The notes under the pieces are model-generated. The model did not search any database and was not told the origin of the DNA. It saw only the letters and a list, made by a program, of their open reading frames with translations. The translations under genes and the position numbers were made by a program. A stretch of 64,000 bases of DNA, from NCBI GenBank assembly GCA_965153455.1, contig OZ234501.1:2728001-2792000 (forward strand), written 5' to 3'. Each line of letters opens with the position of its first letter. Position 1 is the first letter of the stretch. Positions 35,911 through 49,500 of the stretch are shown in pieces. This DNA is from Sphagnum compactum. Its lineage: Eukaryota > Bryophyta > Sphagnopsida > Sphagnales.

Positions 35911-38100
35911 TAGTAGATAGTTGGAAACTCCTTTTGCTCTTACTAAACCACACACTTCTCCCATCCCTTGATTATCATCTATTAATGGTGGCATACAACT
36001 TGCCAAAACTCAAATAGCCATATGTAATGTACCAATGCTTTTAGATCAAGCTTGACCTTTGAACAACTAGGTTGCAACTAGATTCTAATTGCCTCCTAAA
36101 TGCATGATGTAAACCACATTTCTTGAAACATGTAGGGAATTCACATTTCAGTGACCTGTATAAAAATGACATCTGCTAACTGTAATTTTGAGAGACACAA
36201 AAAATGTTTAGATTTGAACTCAGAATATTCAGTAGATCCATTATTTAGATTTTATATTGATTAATAGAGGAATGAGATTAATAGGGATATTGGTAATATT
36301 TTAGAAACAATACAAATGAATTTTGGGATTTTTATCATGGCACCAACCAGCATTTTTTTCTTTTTTGGTGAAATTCAGCACTTGGTGACCCAGAAGAAAA
36401 GGGGGCCTAATAGGGCTTCAACAAACTTTGAACTGTAGAAAATAAATAAAACGGAAGTGTTAAAACAAAATATTCTGGGGATTTGATTGCCAACTTTTGA
36501 AATTATTTGTTATAAATCACAGAGTTTGTTTGCTTTGTAGTTTTTTAAAAAAATGAATAAATAATACCTCATCATTATTCTAGATCATCAGTCCAGTGTT
36601 TATTATTTGGGGGTGAAATTTGACAAGTTGGTGTTTTTGTTTTTGGAGAAAATTTTGTTTTTTCATTGCAATTTCCACCGAATTTGCTTTTTCTTGGCAG
36701 AATTTGCCAATGTTTTTGACATCATGGAGATGAAAAAAAATCTCTGATCATCACTGTATATTTTTAGCTCCATCTTGTTATGGATGATTCCCATCACAAA
36801 ATTGGAAAAGAGAGAGAAAAAAAAAACTGATATTAACACAAATTTTCTGTTGTAATTTTTTTGTGAATTTCATATATGCACATATTGTTATACTTTGTGG
36901 AATTGTAAAAAGACCCATTCATGAATATTTGGTGAATGACCATTGTTGGAAAAAATTGTTGCTACTTATGTAGTTTTGAAGGTTATTGAAGCAAAAGTTA
37001 TGATGATTAATTTTTTTGCAAAGTAAATCAAAGATACCATTTCACTATTGCAAAATCTATGACAAACTTTGACATTAAAAACACATACCTTTCATTTTTT
37101 GGCTATGTCGACATAACCCAATGCATGTTACCATCCATTTTGAAACCACCATATACCACATGCACGGTATTCTTAATTTGTTTTTGATACTTGCACAAAT
37201 GCCAAAAAACATCATAAACATTTTGATGAATAGCTTTGGTCCTTTTGGTAATTATCCCCAAACATAATGGTATGGCAGCCAAAACAAACATGAAAATTAG
37301 ATACATGGCAATAGCCCAAATTTGTTGTTAACTCCAAAATGGAAAATTAAATAAATGATTCATACACATGCATAATGCATAGTCAATCCAAGTCCAACAT
37401 GGCAAGGCAATAATAAACTTTCCAAGGAATGAAGGCATTGCAAAAACCTTCACATTTTACAAGATCACCTCTATTCAATCTTTACAAGTTTATATTTTGA
37501 AATGTTTTGAATCACCATTTGTTCATCATTAGAACATATGTGAAAGTATATTTAACAACACAATACCATTTGTAGAACAAATACCATCCACACCCACAAA
37601 ACAAAAGGAAAAAAAAAATTAAATCCACTTGCTTGTAAGATTATTGAATACTTGAATTCTTGGTTATGAAAAAGTTCAAAAGTTAAGAAAAACCAATGGC
37701 TATCAATGATGTTATGCATCTTCAAAGTAGCCTTCCTCTTCAATTATGGCTCCATTCTTATTCAATGATGTTTTTTCCATGAATCAAAAAATCAGACAAT
37801 GAAAATTCATACTCCCTCACACCTTTTACAAGCATTACTAAGCCAATTTTTGGCAATTAGCACAAGGCACTACAAATTCTCACTTCCAAGTTTGGATTAA
37901 CAAGACTTGTGATTACACCTACAAAGTTGAAGATTCTCTATGTTTCAATTTGAAACCCCACAATCCAAACATTTAACAAGCCAAAAATACCACATTTGGG
38001 AATTGAGTTTGATGTCTTGCCCACCATTCAAGTGGGTTTTCACATTCTTTAAATCTCACACACCAACAATGAAAAAGTTGTAGTTCATTAAAACAAACGA
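35911..38100. other. AT-rich spacer, possible outer part of a second hAT relic
   Basis: Mostly A/T-rich with poly-A and poly-T runs. 37080-37310 on the minus strand has open sequence that could be the C-terminal side of the hAT relic to its right, but I could not match it to a conserved block. Confidence 0.4.
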
Positions 38101-38119
38101 TAACACATACTCATGAAAT

Positions 38120-38720
38120 ACTAAGTTGTTACACTACGAAATCACCTTCATCCAAATTTTGTAAGGCAACTTGTGTTTCTTTCAAACTAACCTCGAGGAA
38201 ACCACTACATACTTTAGAATTTTTTGTGGCATATTATGTTGCGTTAAACATAACATGCCCAAAACAAAAACCAATGAAAGGAGTGGCAAATTTCAACAAA
38301 GATCAACTTACCACTAATATTAAAGTTGTGATGAGGGATGTTAGGTTGGGCCTTTCATCCTTGACATAATCAATGATTTTGTCTAATAAATCAAAAGAAA
38401 ATCTCAGCAAAACTTTCACTTGTCGAACCATGTTAACACCTATGGTATTTTGAACTTCAAAAAATTCAATTGTAACATGAATCGATTGTCATTCTTAATC
38501 AATGAAACTAACTACCATGGCAAATGTATCAAACCCTAAATGTGACATCTACAAATCAAATGATATAGTGCACAAGATACAAGATGTTAAGGTTAGAAAA
38601 ACATGGTTTGCCATTGAGGCTCAAAACACCTTTAACAAGTTAATGACAAAAAAGAAAGATAACTTTGGGATTCTAATGCATAATTGAGTGCCTCAACTAA
38701 AGGTTTTAAACAAAAGACAA
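38120..38720 (-). pseudogene. Second hAT transposase relic
   Basis: Minus-strand sequence parallels the transposase at 13495-15558: FKTFS*GTQLCIRIPKLSFF matches WLKHLVMCQNPKVVFPNRKQ, SFDL*MSHLGFDTFAMVVSF matches SFDLWMSKSGHDTFALVINF, and VSLKETQVALQNLDEGDFVV follows as in the first copy (VSLRATQFALQKTITWTKKF). Stops are frequent. No terminal repeats or target duplication were found around it. Confidence 0.7.
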
Positions 38721-39590
38721 TCCCTATGAAAAAATTATGTCCATTGCAACTTGTTCAATGCAACTAAAAAATGTTTGATAAAACTAGATTACAACTAAAA
38801 AGTGTCTAATAGAACTAAATTACAACTAAAAAAATTAGTTGCAACGAAAATAATTTTTTTATAATAAATGATCGATGACCCTTAGCAATGTAAAGTATAA
38901 GATCATCCAAGAATGAATAAGACCACTCTTCAAGTACGAGATCTTACTCTTAAAATATCTTATTATTTGGGAAGGAGGTGTACTTTCCCTTTTCATGTGT
39001 TTTTGCAATTCTTGAACAATTTCAAGATCTATTCTTGTTGCTCTAGGTATGTTGCCCATTTCTTGCATTCATCAACACGGTCCCACTAGTTGCACATGTT
39101 TACTCAAGGCAAGTCCCATTTTCCTTGTTGGAAATCATAAATCCTTTGGAACTATTGACCCCATCGAGTGCATTCAAATCAATTTGTCCCGGCGAACATA
39201 AAATGCAAGGTAAGTGTTGGGGGTTGCATTTTGCAACATCGCCACCATTGTGCACAACAAAAAATTGACCAAAACCCATAAATGTAATAATTATGGGGAT
39301 GCCACATAACATAATTAACTATTAATGTTGGTGAAAATAATAACCATGTTCTATCTTACTTATGGATAGATGCTTGTTCTAAACCTGCTTCGATAAAACT
39401 TACAAACTATAGATCATCATGTTCAATGGACATGTTGTCTTCAAAAAAAAAAAAAGGCTTTTTTGCAAATGTTGAAGCCATGCAATTACAAAACTAAAGA
39501 CAAAAATGAGACATTGTAAAATAAAAGCAAATATTTGTTCAAAAAAATGACATTCTTGAAAATGCAATCAATTAAATTTTATTACCTATT
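38721..39590. other. AT-rich spacer before the threonine deaminase gene
   Basis: No gene seen. Poly-A run at about 39440-39455. Confidence 0.45.
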
Positions 39591-39907
39591 CAATTTTAGC
39601 GGCAGAAGGAGAGATAATGGAGCGCCGAGGTGAGGGGCAGCAGGCTTGCGGGCAGGAGGGGTAGGTAGGTCGAAGCGCCTTCGTGTCTCGCCATCTCCCT
39701 CGCTTCGTCGCTCTGCGCCGTTTCCAAGGTAGTGCGCCCTCGTGCTCTGGCCGCACACAGAGGCGTACGTACGCCTTCGTGTGCGCGGGAGGGGAGGCCT
39801 GCTTCTCTTTTCGGGTTTGTAGAACAGAGTTGATTTGTTTTGTTTTGTTTTGTTTCGTTTCTGGTGGGCGCATTGCAGAGTTTTGTTGTGTAATTCAGAC
39901 GGCGGGT
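39591..39907 (+). promoter_or_regulatory. GC-rich promoter and 5' leader of threonine deaminase
   Basis: The sequence switches abruptly from AT-rich to GC- and CpG-rich at about 39600. A (TTTTG)n tract occupies 39834-39858. Open frames on both strands here are short and repeat-free but unsupported. The leader could begin anywhere from about 39640. Confidence 0.4.
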
Positions 39908-42900
39908 ATGGCGTCATTGAGGTGTGGAGCCGTTTCTGGAACCGCCGCTGTGGAAAGCTCTCAGATGCAGTTGCAGACCTCAAGCTGGCTCTTGCCTCAA
40001 CAGAAGAAGAGCAGCCTGGTGGACTTCCGGGGAGGAGGCAAGTCCGTGGTGATGACAGGCTGCGAGTTATTGCGTTCTGCGAGTGTAGAAAGCTTGCAAA
40101 GCTCGGTTCTTCATTCCCAGGTGCAAGGAAGAGGGCGGCAGAAGAACCGTGCGAGAGCTGTGTTGTCGAACACAAGCAGTCCGTTCATCGGGAAAGCTTC
40201 ACCGAAAGGAAAGCCGGTGTCTTCTTCTACGCCGCCACAAGTGGTGGCCTCTCCTGATTCTGTGGTTGTAGCGCCGCCGCCTTCGACGCTACAAGCCGAC
40301 GATGCAGTGCCGAAACCAGGTGAGGTTCCTCTTCCTCAAGAGCTACTTCACGTCATGCCCGCTTCACTGCAGTACGAAGCCGGATATCTAGGAGGCATTA
40401 CCGAGAAGACGAGAAATGCAGACAATGCGGCTGCGGGACCGAGTCCGACATCCTACTTGACGCGCATTCTGGCGTCCAAAGTTTACGATGTTGCGATAGA
40501 GTCTCCCCTTGAGCTTGCTCCCAAGCTTAGTGAAAGAATTGGAGCTCAAATCCATCTTAAGCGTGAAGACATGCAACCGGCGAGTACACGTTTCCTTGAC
40601 CATCTTTCCTGAGAATTTTCCATCTTTCTTGAACTCACTTATTTCCTTTCCAACATCATATTGTTCGTCTAGGGAGTAAGGGTCCATCATGGAACATGCA
40701 TTTGCAAAGAGATTTTTGAGCTCTTGTCTCTCTCGCGCCTGGATTTCTGGAGTCAGAGGACAGTTTACTGTGTAACTTGTTCACCTAATGCAAGAAACTT
40801 AACCGTTGTACTCAATGCAATGTTGCCAAATGCAACATTGCATTACAGGCCCAATTCCGGCGGTTTCTGGATGGCTGGCTACACACCAAGAGTATACCTG
40901 CCTATAGAGAGTTTCATATTCTCAAGTCTTAAACCTAAACACTATGTATTAGGATGGATGGATTCAGGTATTTTCCTTCAAATTGCGAGGTGCATACAAC
41001 ATGATGGCAAAGCTGCCGCGAGAGCAGTTGGACAGAGGTGTCATTTGTTCATCAGCAGGGAACCATGCACAAGGTGTTGCTTTAGCTGCTCGCAGACTCA
41101 AGTGTGATGCTGTCATTGCCATGCCTATAACAACCCCCAAAATTAAGGTCAGCTGTAGATCATTGTCACTTTCACAGCGTGTTTTTGCAAATTCTCAGAG
41201 TCTAAGTTTGATCTATCTTTCTGAAATTGGAGTTCGTCCTTTTACTGTGAACCCTGCAGTGGCAGTCAGTGAAAAGGCTGGGTGCAACAGTTGTGTTAGT
41301 GGGAGATGCATATGATGAAACTCAAGCATATGCTAAACAGCGCAGTATAGATGAAGGTCGGGTGTTCATACCACCATTCGACCACCCAGAAGTTATTGCA
41401 GGCCAGGGAACAGTTGGCATGGAGATTGTGAGACAGCATCAAGGGCCCTTGCATGCAGTCTTTGTTCCCATTGGTGGTGGGGGCCTTATTGCAGGCATTG
41501 CTGCATATATGAAACAAGTTCGTCCAGAGGTTGGTGAACTTGGGCCTTCTTGTGAACATTTCCTAGATTTTGGAGCACAACTAACTGATGGAACTAGTGG
41601 CAGCAACACACAATGGAAAGACATTTTGTTTGTAGGCACTTTATGATGTGTTGGTTTCATTCTTTGTTGTGAGGGACAGGTGAAAGTCATAGGCGTGGAG
41701 CCTGCAGATGCAAATGCAATGGCCTTGTCTCTTCACCATGGCCAGCGTGTGTTGCTCCAGCAAGTTGGAGGCTTTGCTGACGGTGTGGCAGTGAAAGTGG
41801 TTGGAGAGGAGACATTCCGGTTGTGTCAAGAGCTCCTTGATGGTGTTGTTTTGGTGAACCGTGATGCCATTTGTGCAGCTATCAAGGTTCTGCATTGTTG
41901 CACTGTTAGATTCTTTGTTCTTCCTTGGCTATTCTGCTTACACATGTTTGCTGATCATGGAAGTTTTTCTTTTTCTCTAATTCTTGAGATCTTGCAAGTA
42001 TTTTGTGATTCTGGTCATCCTGACAATGTGTTCACAATGTATGATGTAGGACATGTTTGAGGAGACCAGAAGTATTTTAGAGCCAGCTGGAGCTTTGGCT
42101 CTTGCTGGTGCAAAAGCATACTGTCAATATTACAGCATAAAGGACGAGGCAGTGGTTGCTGTTACCAGTGGTGCTAACATGAACTTTGATCGTCTACGCA
42201 TTGTGACGGAGCTTGCTGATGTCGGTGCTCACAAGGAAGCAGTCCTTGTGACTTTCATGCCTGAGGAGAGAGGCTCCTTCAAGAAATTTGCAGAGATGGT
42301 AAGCAAGCTCATCAGTCTCTCCCCCTTCTCTCACTGTACAAGGCCAGGGGTGAAAGTTGCTTTGTCCACAACCAGGGAAACAAACCATTGGATCTGAAAT
42401 TCATGAAATACAATTGTCATATCATTTGATCCTGGTGCAGGTGGGGCCCATCAATATCACTGAGTTCAAATATCGGTGTACACATGGTGAGGAACAAGCA
42501 CTAGTCTTGTACAGGTATGGCTGTTCAATCTAACTCTTGGATCATACCAACTGTACTGATGGTTATGCTGAGAGTGGGGTGGCCATGGGGCAAAGACTTG
42601 TATTCATACTTGTATACATTTATATGAGTATGTTGGTCACTCAGGGAAGTTAAAGCAAGTGATGGTTTGCAGTGTTGGGTTGCACAAGGAGGAGGAGCTT
42701 TCAGCTCTCAAAAAGCGCATGGAGACTGCTGGTATGCATACTCTTGACATGACAAACAATGACCTTGCAAAAGATCACCTTCGTCACCTGGTTAGCTTCT
42801 CTCTTAAACCAGCTGGTGCTTCTCTTTTCACATCTTTCTTTCTGTTGTGCAAAAATTTCTCATTGCAATTGTTTCTGTGGTGTAGAAAGACTCAAATTTG

Positions 42901-43348
42901 GAATGGATTTATCAATGCTGCAGATGGGAGGACAAACACAGGTGGATCATGAGCTTCTCTACCGCTTTGTCTTTCCAGAAAGACCTGGTGCTCTAATGCA
43001 GTTCTTGGAAATGTTCAGCCCACGATGGAACATCACACTCTTCCATTATCGCTCACAGGTACTTTGTTGTATCAAATGCCCCAACATGCTGTTGAATTAT
43101 GACACTCATGGACCACTGATCTTTGGTGGTCATGGAGAGGTGCATAATTCATCCATAGCCTGCTATTTTGTGTATGAACTGATTACAAGATTGTGTGCCA
43201 GGGAGAGACAGGGGCCAATGTCTTGGTTGGCTTGCAAGTTGTGAAGGAAGATGAGCAGGAGTTCATACACTGTGCTGATGCACTTGGTTATGAGTACCAA
43301 GATGAGCGCTCCAATGAGGCTTTCCAATTGATAATGCGTGGTTACTAA
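39908..43348 (+). CDS. OMR1: Threonine deaminase (threonine dehydratase, biosynthetic), plastidic
   Basis: PLP enzyme making 2-oxobutanoate and ammonia from threonine, the committed step of isoleucine synthesis in plastids. Nine exons: 39908-40579, 40968-41147, 41260-41529, 41680-41886, 42050-42298, 42441-42514, 42673-42790, 42924-43058, 43202-43348; all phases close and give 683 residues. The N-terminal ~130 residues are Ser/Ala/Arg-rich, as in a plastid transit peptide. PLP lysine is about K229 in [25 protein letters not shown] and the phosphate loop [14 protein letters not shown] (about 356-360 for GGGGL) follow. [11 protein letters not shown] closes the catalytic domain. Two ACT-like regulatory domains follow ([15 protein letters not shown]-type start near [16 protein letters not shown], and [20 protein letters not shown]), which in this family mediate isoleucine inhibition and valine relief. 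Intron 1 has a GC donor (CCG|GCGAGT). The ATG at 39908 is preferred to an upstream open extension without transit-like character. Confidence 0.95.
40580..40967 (+). other. GC-AG intron 1 of threonine deaminase
   Basis: The exon must end CAACCG for QP|VFSFK continuity. The next bases are GCGAGT, a GC donor; the acceptor is TTCAG. The nearest GT (at 40585) would shift the frame. Confidence 0.8.
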
Positions 43349-45800
43349 TTCTTGTTGCATTGCTATTCAATTGCATCTCTGTGCCTCCCTGCTTCCTCCC
43401 TCCATCCCATTTATCATCTGCATTCTTGAAATGGAACATGAGGGCAGGTGTCCACATTTATGACCTTCCTCATTTATTTATTCATGTAAAACTTTAGGAT
43501 AGCAACTGGGTGAGCAGCTTGTCATCATGGGGGTAAACGCGCAACTCAGCAATTGGTCAATTTGTGAGAAACAATCCCTTCTTTTGACTGATTTCTTAAC
43601 TCAAGGTACTGATTCCAGTGATTTCATCAGCTTCTCTTCACAGCCAACACATGAGGGTTTTAGGCCTGAACCCCAACCAATTTGATTATCTGCTAACAGG
43701 GATGTTATGTGCTGTAATGCACCCTTAGGTCTGGTTGATTGGGCCAGGTGAATGCCCTGGAATTTGACAGATCTCTTGAAATGGCCTCTATCCATTGGAT
43801 TGGGGGATTGCAACAGTTGAGTGCCCCAGAATTTCATGGATCTTCCCTACCATGACGACCTCTATTCATAGGACTGGCCACTTGCACCAAGCGAGGGCCC
43901 TGGAATAATGAAGAGAAAATTTCATGGAGGTTAAGAAACTCTTGTGTGCTATGTGGGAAGGCCTATGGATGTAAAGGCCCTAAAGAGTATTTTGCCCAGT
44001 TCAAGAGATAAGGGCTTATATATCAATGTCAATGCCCTAATGGTTTTTTTTGGTTATTTCAAGAAACAATTGCATTATGCACTGGGGGGGGTTGCATCCC
44101 TGCTTCTGGTAACCATTGGAATAAAACCCAGGGTTATGTTTGTGTAGGATAAAGCCCTTTACATAGGGCATTACCCTATGTAAAGATCTGCCAGAAATTT
44201 CCTTTAATGATAAGTGGATTTTTTTTGGAGGGTTTGGTACTTAGTGGTTCCCTTTCCTCCTTATGGCCCGCCTTTGTTGGGTTGTTTGCTTGCCTGGGCT
44301 TAGGTCCTTGCCCCTTGTTTCCTTGTCTCTCCCTTTCTTTGGTGCTTTCTTTCTATAAAGTTTGGCAGGGTTTCATTGTTTTACTACATGCAACACCAAA
44401 ATTGTAAAGCCCAATCCGAAGTTTCTAAACCCACATTTCTGCTGTTGGAAAAACAGTGTGTCAAATGTGTCATTCAAACACACTAGGAAACTGTTGGCAG
44501 ATCTTTATGTTGTGGATTATTAGACTGGTGTACCGCTCTCGTGAATGCAATAGACAAACACAACTTAAGCTTTGCAAAACAGATTGTAAATTCAAGCCCT
44601 ATAAATTGCATGCAGTCAAGGTTTTTGTTTTCTGTTCAAGTGGCAAATTGAAGGGGATTTTGTAACAAAATTTAAACAACAATGAAGTCAACAAAAAGGC
44701 CTAAATTTGAAGCCTTATATTTATTCAAAGGGGTCTAATCATGTAATCCTTCTGCAGTGTGGCAAAAATATATATTGGTCCTTTAAAGCCCCCAAGGCCA
44801 ATAATTCAATAGTTTAGTTTGAATGGCCATTAAAAAAGGTTCCTTGAGAATGAATACCATATATACATTTAATAAATACTTATTGTGTTCTCTGGATTTA
44901 TCCAAAGTCTGGTCTGAAGCGACCCATATATGTATGTTTGTATGTAATTTCAAATTTTATTGTTCAAAATAACTATTATTGCAATTCCTTTTTTAAAATG
45001 ACAGGAAAAGGCACAATAACATGTGCCTTTTCATGTCCATGTAAATGGTTAGGGGAAAAGGATCAGGTAGCTTTTAGGTATGTTTCAGTTAGTCTTATGC
45101 AGTTATATTTTCACTTCCAAATATCAAAAATTTGGGCAATTCATTAATAATTTAATAATTTGATGTATCAATTTAAATGAAATTTGAAGAATAACAAAAA
45201 TGATGATACATATTAATACCATCTTTTACAAGGACTATATTGAAATATATTACAAATGATTAGATGTATCGTTTTAATTGTTGACCCCAGTCTTCCAACA
45301 CGATTTCAAAATAAAATTTGACATATTATTAGGATAGTCTAAATTGAAATGCAAATGGAATTTACTCGTCAAACTTTTCGTCAACAACACCTAAATATGT
45401 TATAAAACACCCAATGCCTAGAAGATTAATTATTGTTCAATTTAGTAGGAACACAATGTAAGAACATTGAAATAAGTTTTAAATTGTTTCATTTAGTCTT
45501 ATGCCATTATTGTGCCAATTTCAAAAATTTTAAAATTTATGTTTTAAAATTTGTGCAATATAGATTAAAACAATTCATCAATCATTTTAATAAATAATAA
45601 TTTAACACATGTTATAAATTTTGATACATCATCGTAAAATTATTAATTGTGCCTTTTTCATGTCCATGTCATAGAGTAAAATCAAATTTAAGATTGACAC
45701 AAATAATGGTGAACGATTGGGAACCATATGGGAACGTATTAAGGAAATAAAAAGTGGGGAGGGGGAGGGGATATTATTAAAACAGGGGGATTGACTATTT
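43349..45800. other. Intergenic region between threonine deaminase and PEX11
   Basis: 43349-43500 is probably the 3' untranslated region. 43735-43910 holds about three diverged ~65-75-bp units ending in GACCTCTATxxATxGGAxTGG with GxGxCCCxGGAATxT inside. A 12-bp perfect stem hairpin lies at 44157-44185. 44750-45800 is AT-rich. No gene recognised. Confidence 0.5.
44157..44185. repeat. Short perfect inverted repeat (hairpin)
   Basis: CTTTACATAGGG and its exact complement CCCTATGTAAAG are separated by CATTA. A T run does not follow, so nothing suggests a terminator; possibly chance or a MITE relic. Confidence 0.6.
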
Positions 45801-46588
45801 TTTTTTTTCTCTCTCTGCCCCACAACCCTCCCCCACCGCCCGCGCCAAAATAAAGAAAAACACCGCGGATAAAACGAGGATCCGGCCCCACCGCCTGATA
45901 ACGACCAGTTGAGACCAAGACCTTCGGTTTAATGAATTAACCACGAGGTTCATATGATTGTCCGTAATAGCCGCCGGTAATTAATAATGACTACTGATCG
46001 CGGGCACGGTAGTCGCGCCACCGCTGCAAAACCAGCGGATACAGACTCTATTCAGCGATCCAGAGCAAAAACCAATGGGAAGTTCTGTCCGGACTCTCAT
46101 GACAGAGTTCAGTGGTCGACCGGGATTAGATCCATCCATCGCAGCCGTCAATCTTGTTCATCTTTGCGGAACGGAGAAGCAAACGGAACAGAGACCTACT
46201 GTGAGGAGGCATGGGAACCGTCCGATCAAGAGCCTGTATCTAGCTCAACCGTCCATATCGTCGTTTCCGAGCGCGACGAAGGAGAGGGAAGTAGTGACAA
46301 CGGTGTTGAATTGGAGAGAGAGAGAGGGAGACGCGCGGGGAACATCGTCGCTCTGCATTTTTTTTCTTCGCATCTGATCGCTTGGTGATCAAAGAGATTC
46401 GATCTCCCTACTCTTCTATCCATTTTGAGAATTTCTTCTGTTTTTTTTTCCCCCCCCTCGAGTTCCGTGTTTTTTGGACTGCCTGTCTTCTCTTTTTTTT
46501 TTCCCCTCTTCTCCTTTGGCAGAGTGTCTTCGTATTTCAGGGAAATCGGATCCCTTTGAAGAAGATCGGAATCCTGTTGCTGGAAGAG
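45801..46588 (+). promoter_or_regulatory. Promoter and 5' leader of PEX11
   Basis: GC-rich, CpG-containing segment with a GA tract at about 46312-46330, then pyrimidine-rich runs at 46440-46510 just before the ATG at 46589. Open frames on both strands are by-products of composition. Confidence 0.4.
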
Positions 46589-49500
46589 ATGGCGTCGTTG
46601 GATATCACGAGAGCGGAGCTCGCCTTCCTGGTCATGTACCTGAACAAGGCGGAGACGAGGGACAAGATCTGCCGTGCCATTCAGTACGGATCCAAGTTCA
46701 TAAGCAATGGTGAACCCGGCGTCGCAGCACAGGTTGACAAGAGTACAAGCTTGGCTCGCAAAGTCTTTCGTCTCGCAAAGGTCAGTCAAAAAAGTGCATG
46801 TCGGCATCATCTCCGCGTGTTACCTAAAACCTTCGCCATTTCTGATCCTCCAGGTTTTCACCGATTGCTTCCCTTTTGCCAGTAGCAATTGGTATCCGTT
46901 TTGTGCTATTTTCCGTCGTCTTGTAGCACACGAGTCCTCTTGCAGCAGCACTGGGGAGAGAAGAACCGGTTGGCGAGAATTGATTTGTACATGACGACAC
47001 GGAGGAGTTTTACTCCTCAGTTTCTTGACCTGATTTCTTTAGGTCTGAAGCCACAATGCACTAAACGCCATGTTTATGTGGAAAGAAGGTTCATAAGGAA
47101 TCTGGAATTTTTTTCGTGTTCCAAAGTTGAGTGCTAAGGAATTTAGAGGTATAGCAATGACACTCAGAGCAAGCTGTGCAACTAGGCTCTTTCTAGCATG
47201 TCTGGAACTCAGATTTTTTTTTTGCAGAAGAGACCAAGACTTGAGGTTTTTATGGTTTTTATGATCTCGTTTTTCCAGTAGGCTGCTTACTAAGAGTTTC
47301 CTGTATGCCTGAGCTCTTCCTGCTTTCCTTGTCACCATCATACAATTGCCCTGCAAAGCAAAAACAAGAAATTGCTTGTTCATTTTCTCTGGTTGGGTAC
47401 AGCAAATTATCTTGCAAATGTTGCACAGATTTTACAGCCTGTTTCTCTTCTTTTTTGAAAATCAACATTTTTATGCTTCTCTTACATGCAGTACAAAACC
47501 AAGGCGGACAACATTGTGGTCAATCTCAATTTACTTTGATATCTGGGGTTTGTATATATATCATGAGAAACTGTGAAGATTGATTTTAAGGCCATCACAT
47601 GGGTCGTTAGCCATGCACATGACATTACCCTAATTGTACTTTGGACTGCAGATATTGATAGGTTTGTTTCTTTTGCCAGTGTTGTTGTCTGGTCTGCTGG
47701 ACTTCTTTTGAATCATGGAGAGCAAGGGTTATACCTGCAGGAACAATGTGTAAAACTACCTAGAATATCATTGCCTCATGTGGAAGAGCCTTTGGTGCCC
47801 CAAGCCTCGCAGATGTCTGGTGTATTTGAGCCAGGTTTTAGGAAAAATCTATCATCAAGAAAACCCATCTTTGAAGAGACTACCTGGTGCTGACAAGGGT
47901 TGTAACATGACTGCTTCTATGACTTGGGTTTTATTTCCCTGAGAATACCTTTTTATCAGGTCTCCAAGATTTCTGTTCATGTGAACTTCAAGCAAAAGTA
48001 TTGAGAGGTTCTCAATTGTTATGAAGATATATTTTCTCTGAAAGAAGGGAACGTTGTGGTTGTCTGCAGTTCCTGTGGTGGCATGTGTCTCAAGATTGTT
48101 CTTGTGAGCCATTGTCCACAAAAGCTGCTATGAACCTATAGGCTTTGGGTGGTCTTGGCTTTTGGGAAACCCTCATGGGCTGTCTACTATGTTATGTTTC
48201 TGTTATTTTATGAGGAAGATAAGGAGAGCCAGAAAGAGTGGATACATACTGATAGTGGTGATCTGGGCAATGACAGACGTTGAACGAGTTGAATGCCTTG
48301 CTTGCCCCAGCACCAAAGGCAACACCTGTACCAATTGTCCTTCTTGGCAAGGTAAGTGTTTGGACATTCCTTAGAAAGTTGTTATTTGAGAACATGGAGA
48401 TCTTGATATGACATGGATGATGCTTGCTTGCTGCCTGCAGCCTTCTTGCATTCTGTGTGCATTGTTGGATAGCATGGAAAATCCATCTCTGGGAAGCTCT
48501 GTCACTCAGCAAGTGCTCAGTAGTTTGAATTGACAATGTGGATCAAGTGGCAAGTGAAAATTTTACTTCAGTTCTTTTTTTTTGAACTCACTGAACCTCT
48601 GTCAAAATATCTTATTCTTACTCTTTGTTTTGATTGGCAGGCAAAGAATGCGCTGGTTGGTACATTCTTATTCCTTGATCAAATTGTGTGGGCTGGAAGA
48701 ACTGGAATCTACAAGGTATGAAATCAAAATTGCATTAACACCACTTGAAATCAGCAATTTCTCAATATGATGGTGCAAATGTGGAGTTGCTTATAAGTTG
48801 GAGATTGATCTACCAGAATGAGGAGCGGTTGGAGCTTATATCTAGGATCTCACTGTTCTGCTGGATGGCTGGCACGTTCTGTACCTCTGTTGTTGAGGTG
48901 TGTACTTTCTCACAACAATGTGGCAGCTTTATGTTGAGGAAAAGCAGTTACTCCAGATCCTTCCTTATTGGTAGCTTTTTGTGTCGTATGACTTTTTTGG
49001 TCTTTCATTCAATACTTGGTGGATCATGCTGTTGAGCCCTAGTACATATCTGTATTGCCAACTGCTACAGATGCTCTCATCAGCTGCAGTACGCTAAGCG
49101 TTAAGTGTTACAGAGTGATGAGCCTGCATAATTCTGTTGTTTTGCTGTTGGTAAGTTGGGACCCTTTGGGTTTGCTGCAAATTGTAATGCTGTCATTTAC
49201 ATAAGAAACATGTGTATGTGTTAGTCCAATTTGAATATCAAGTCAAATCACTGGAATCTTTATGTTTCAAATTACTTCTGCAGGTAGCAGAGGTAGGCCG
49301 CCTGGCTGCTTCAACAAAGAAGGTGGAAACTGAGCTCAAGAAAGCAGAGGGTACTGGCAGCATTGAAGAAGCAAAACTGGTATGCAGCAATGCCAACCCC
49401 ATAGTAGTTGTTGCTCTGGACACAGTAGGTAGAGTTGTGCCAAGAAGTTGGTTTAGATGGAAGTTATCCAGCCCCAATCTGCAGTCATTTTTCTGAAGTC

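Noticed and set aside
39683-39907. 75-residue N-terminal extension of threonine deaminase
   Set aside because: It is Cys/Phe-rich from a (TTTTG)n leader and unlike a transit peptide; the ATG at 39908 gives a typical one.
46226-46810. 194-codon minus-strand frame over PEX11 exon 1
   Set aside because: Antisense shadow of a GC-rich leader and exon 1.
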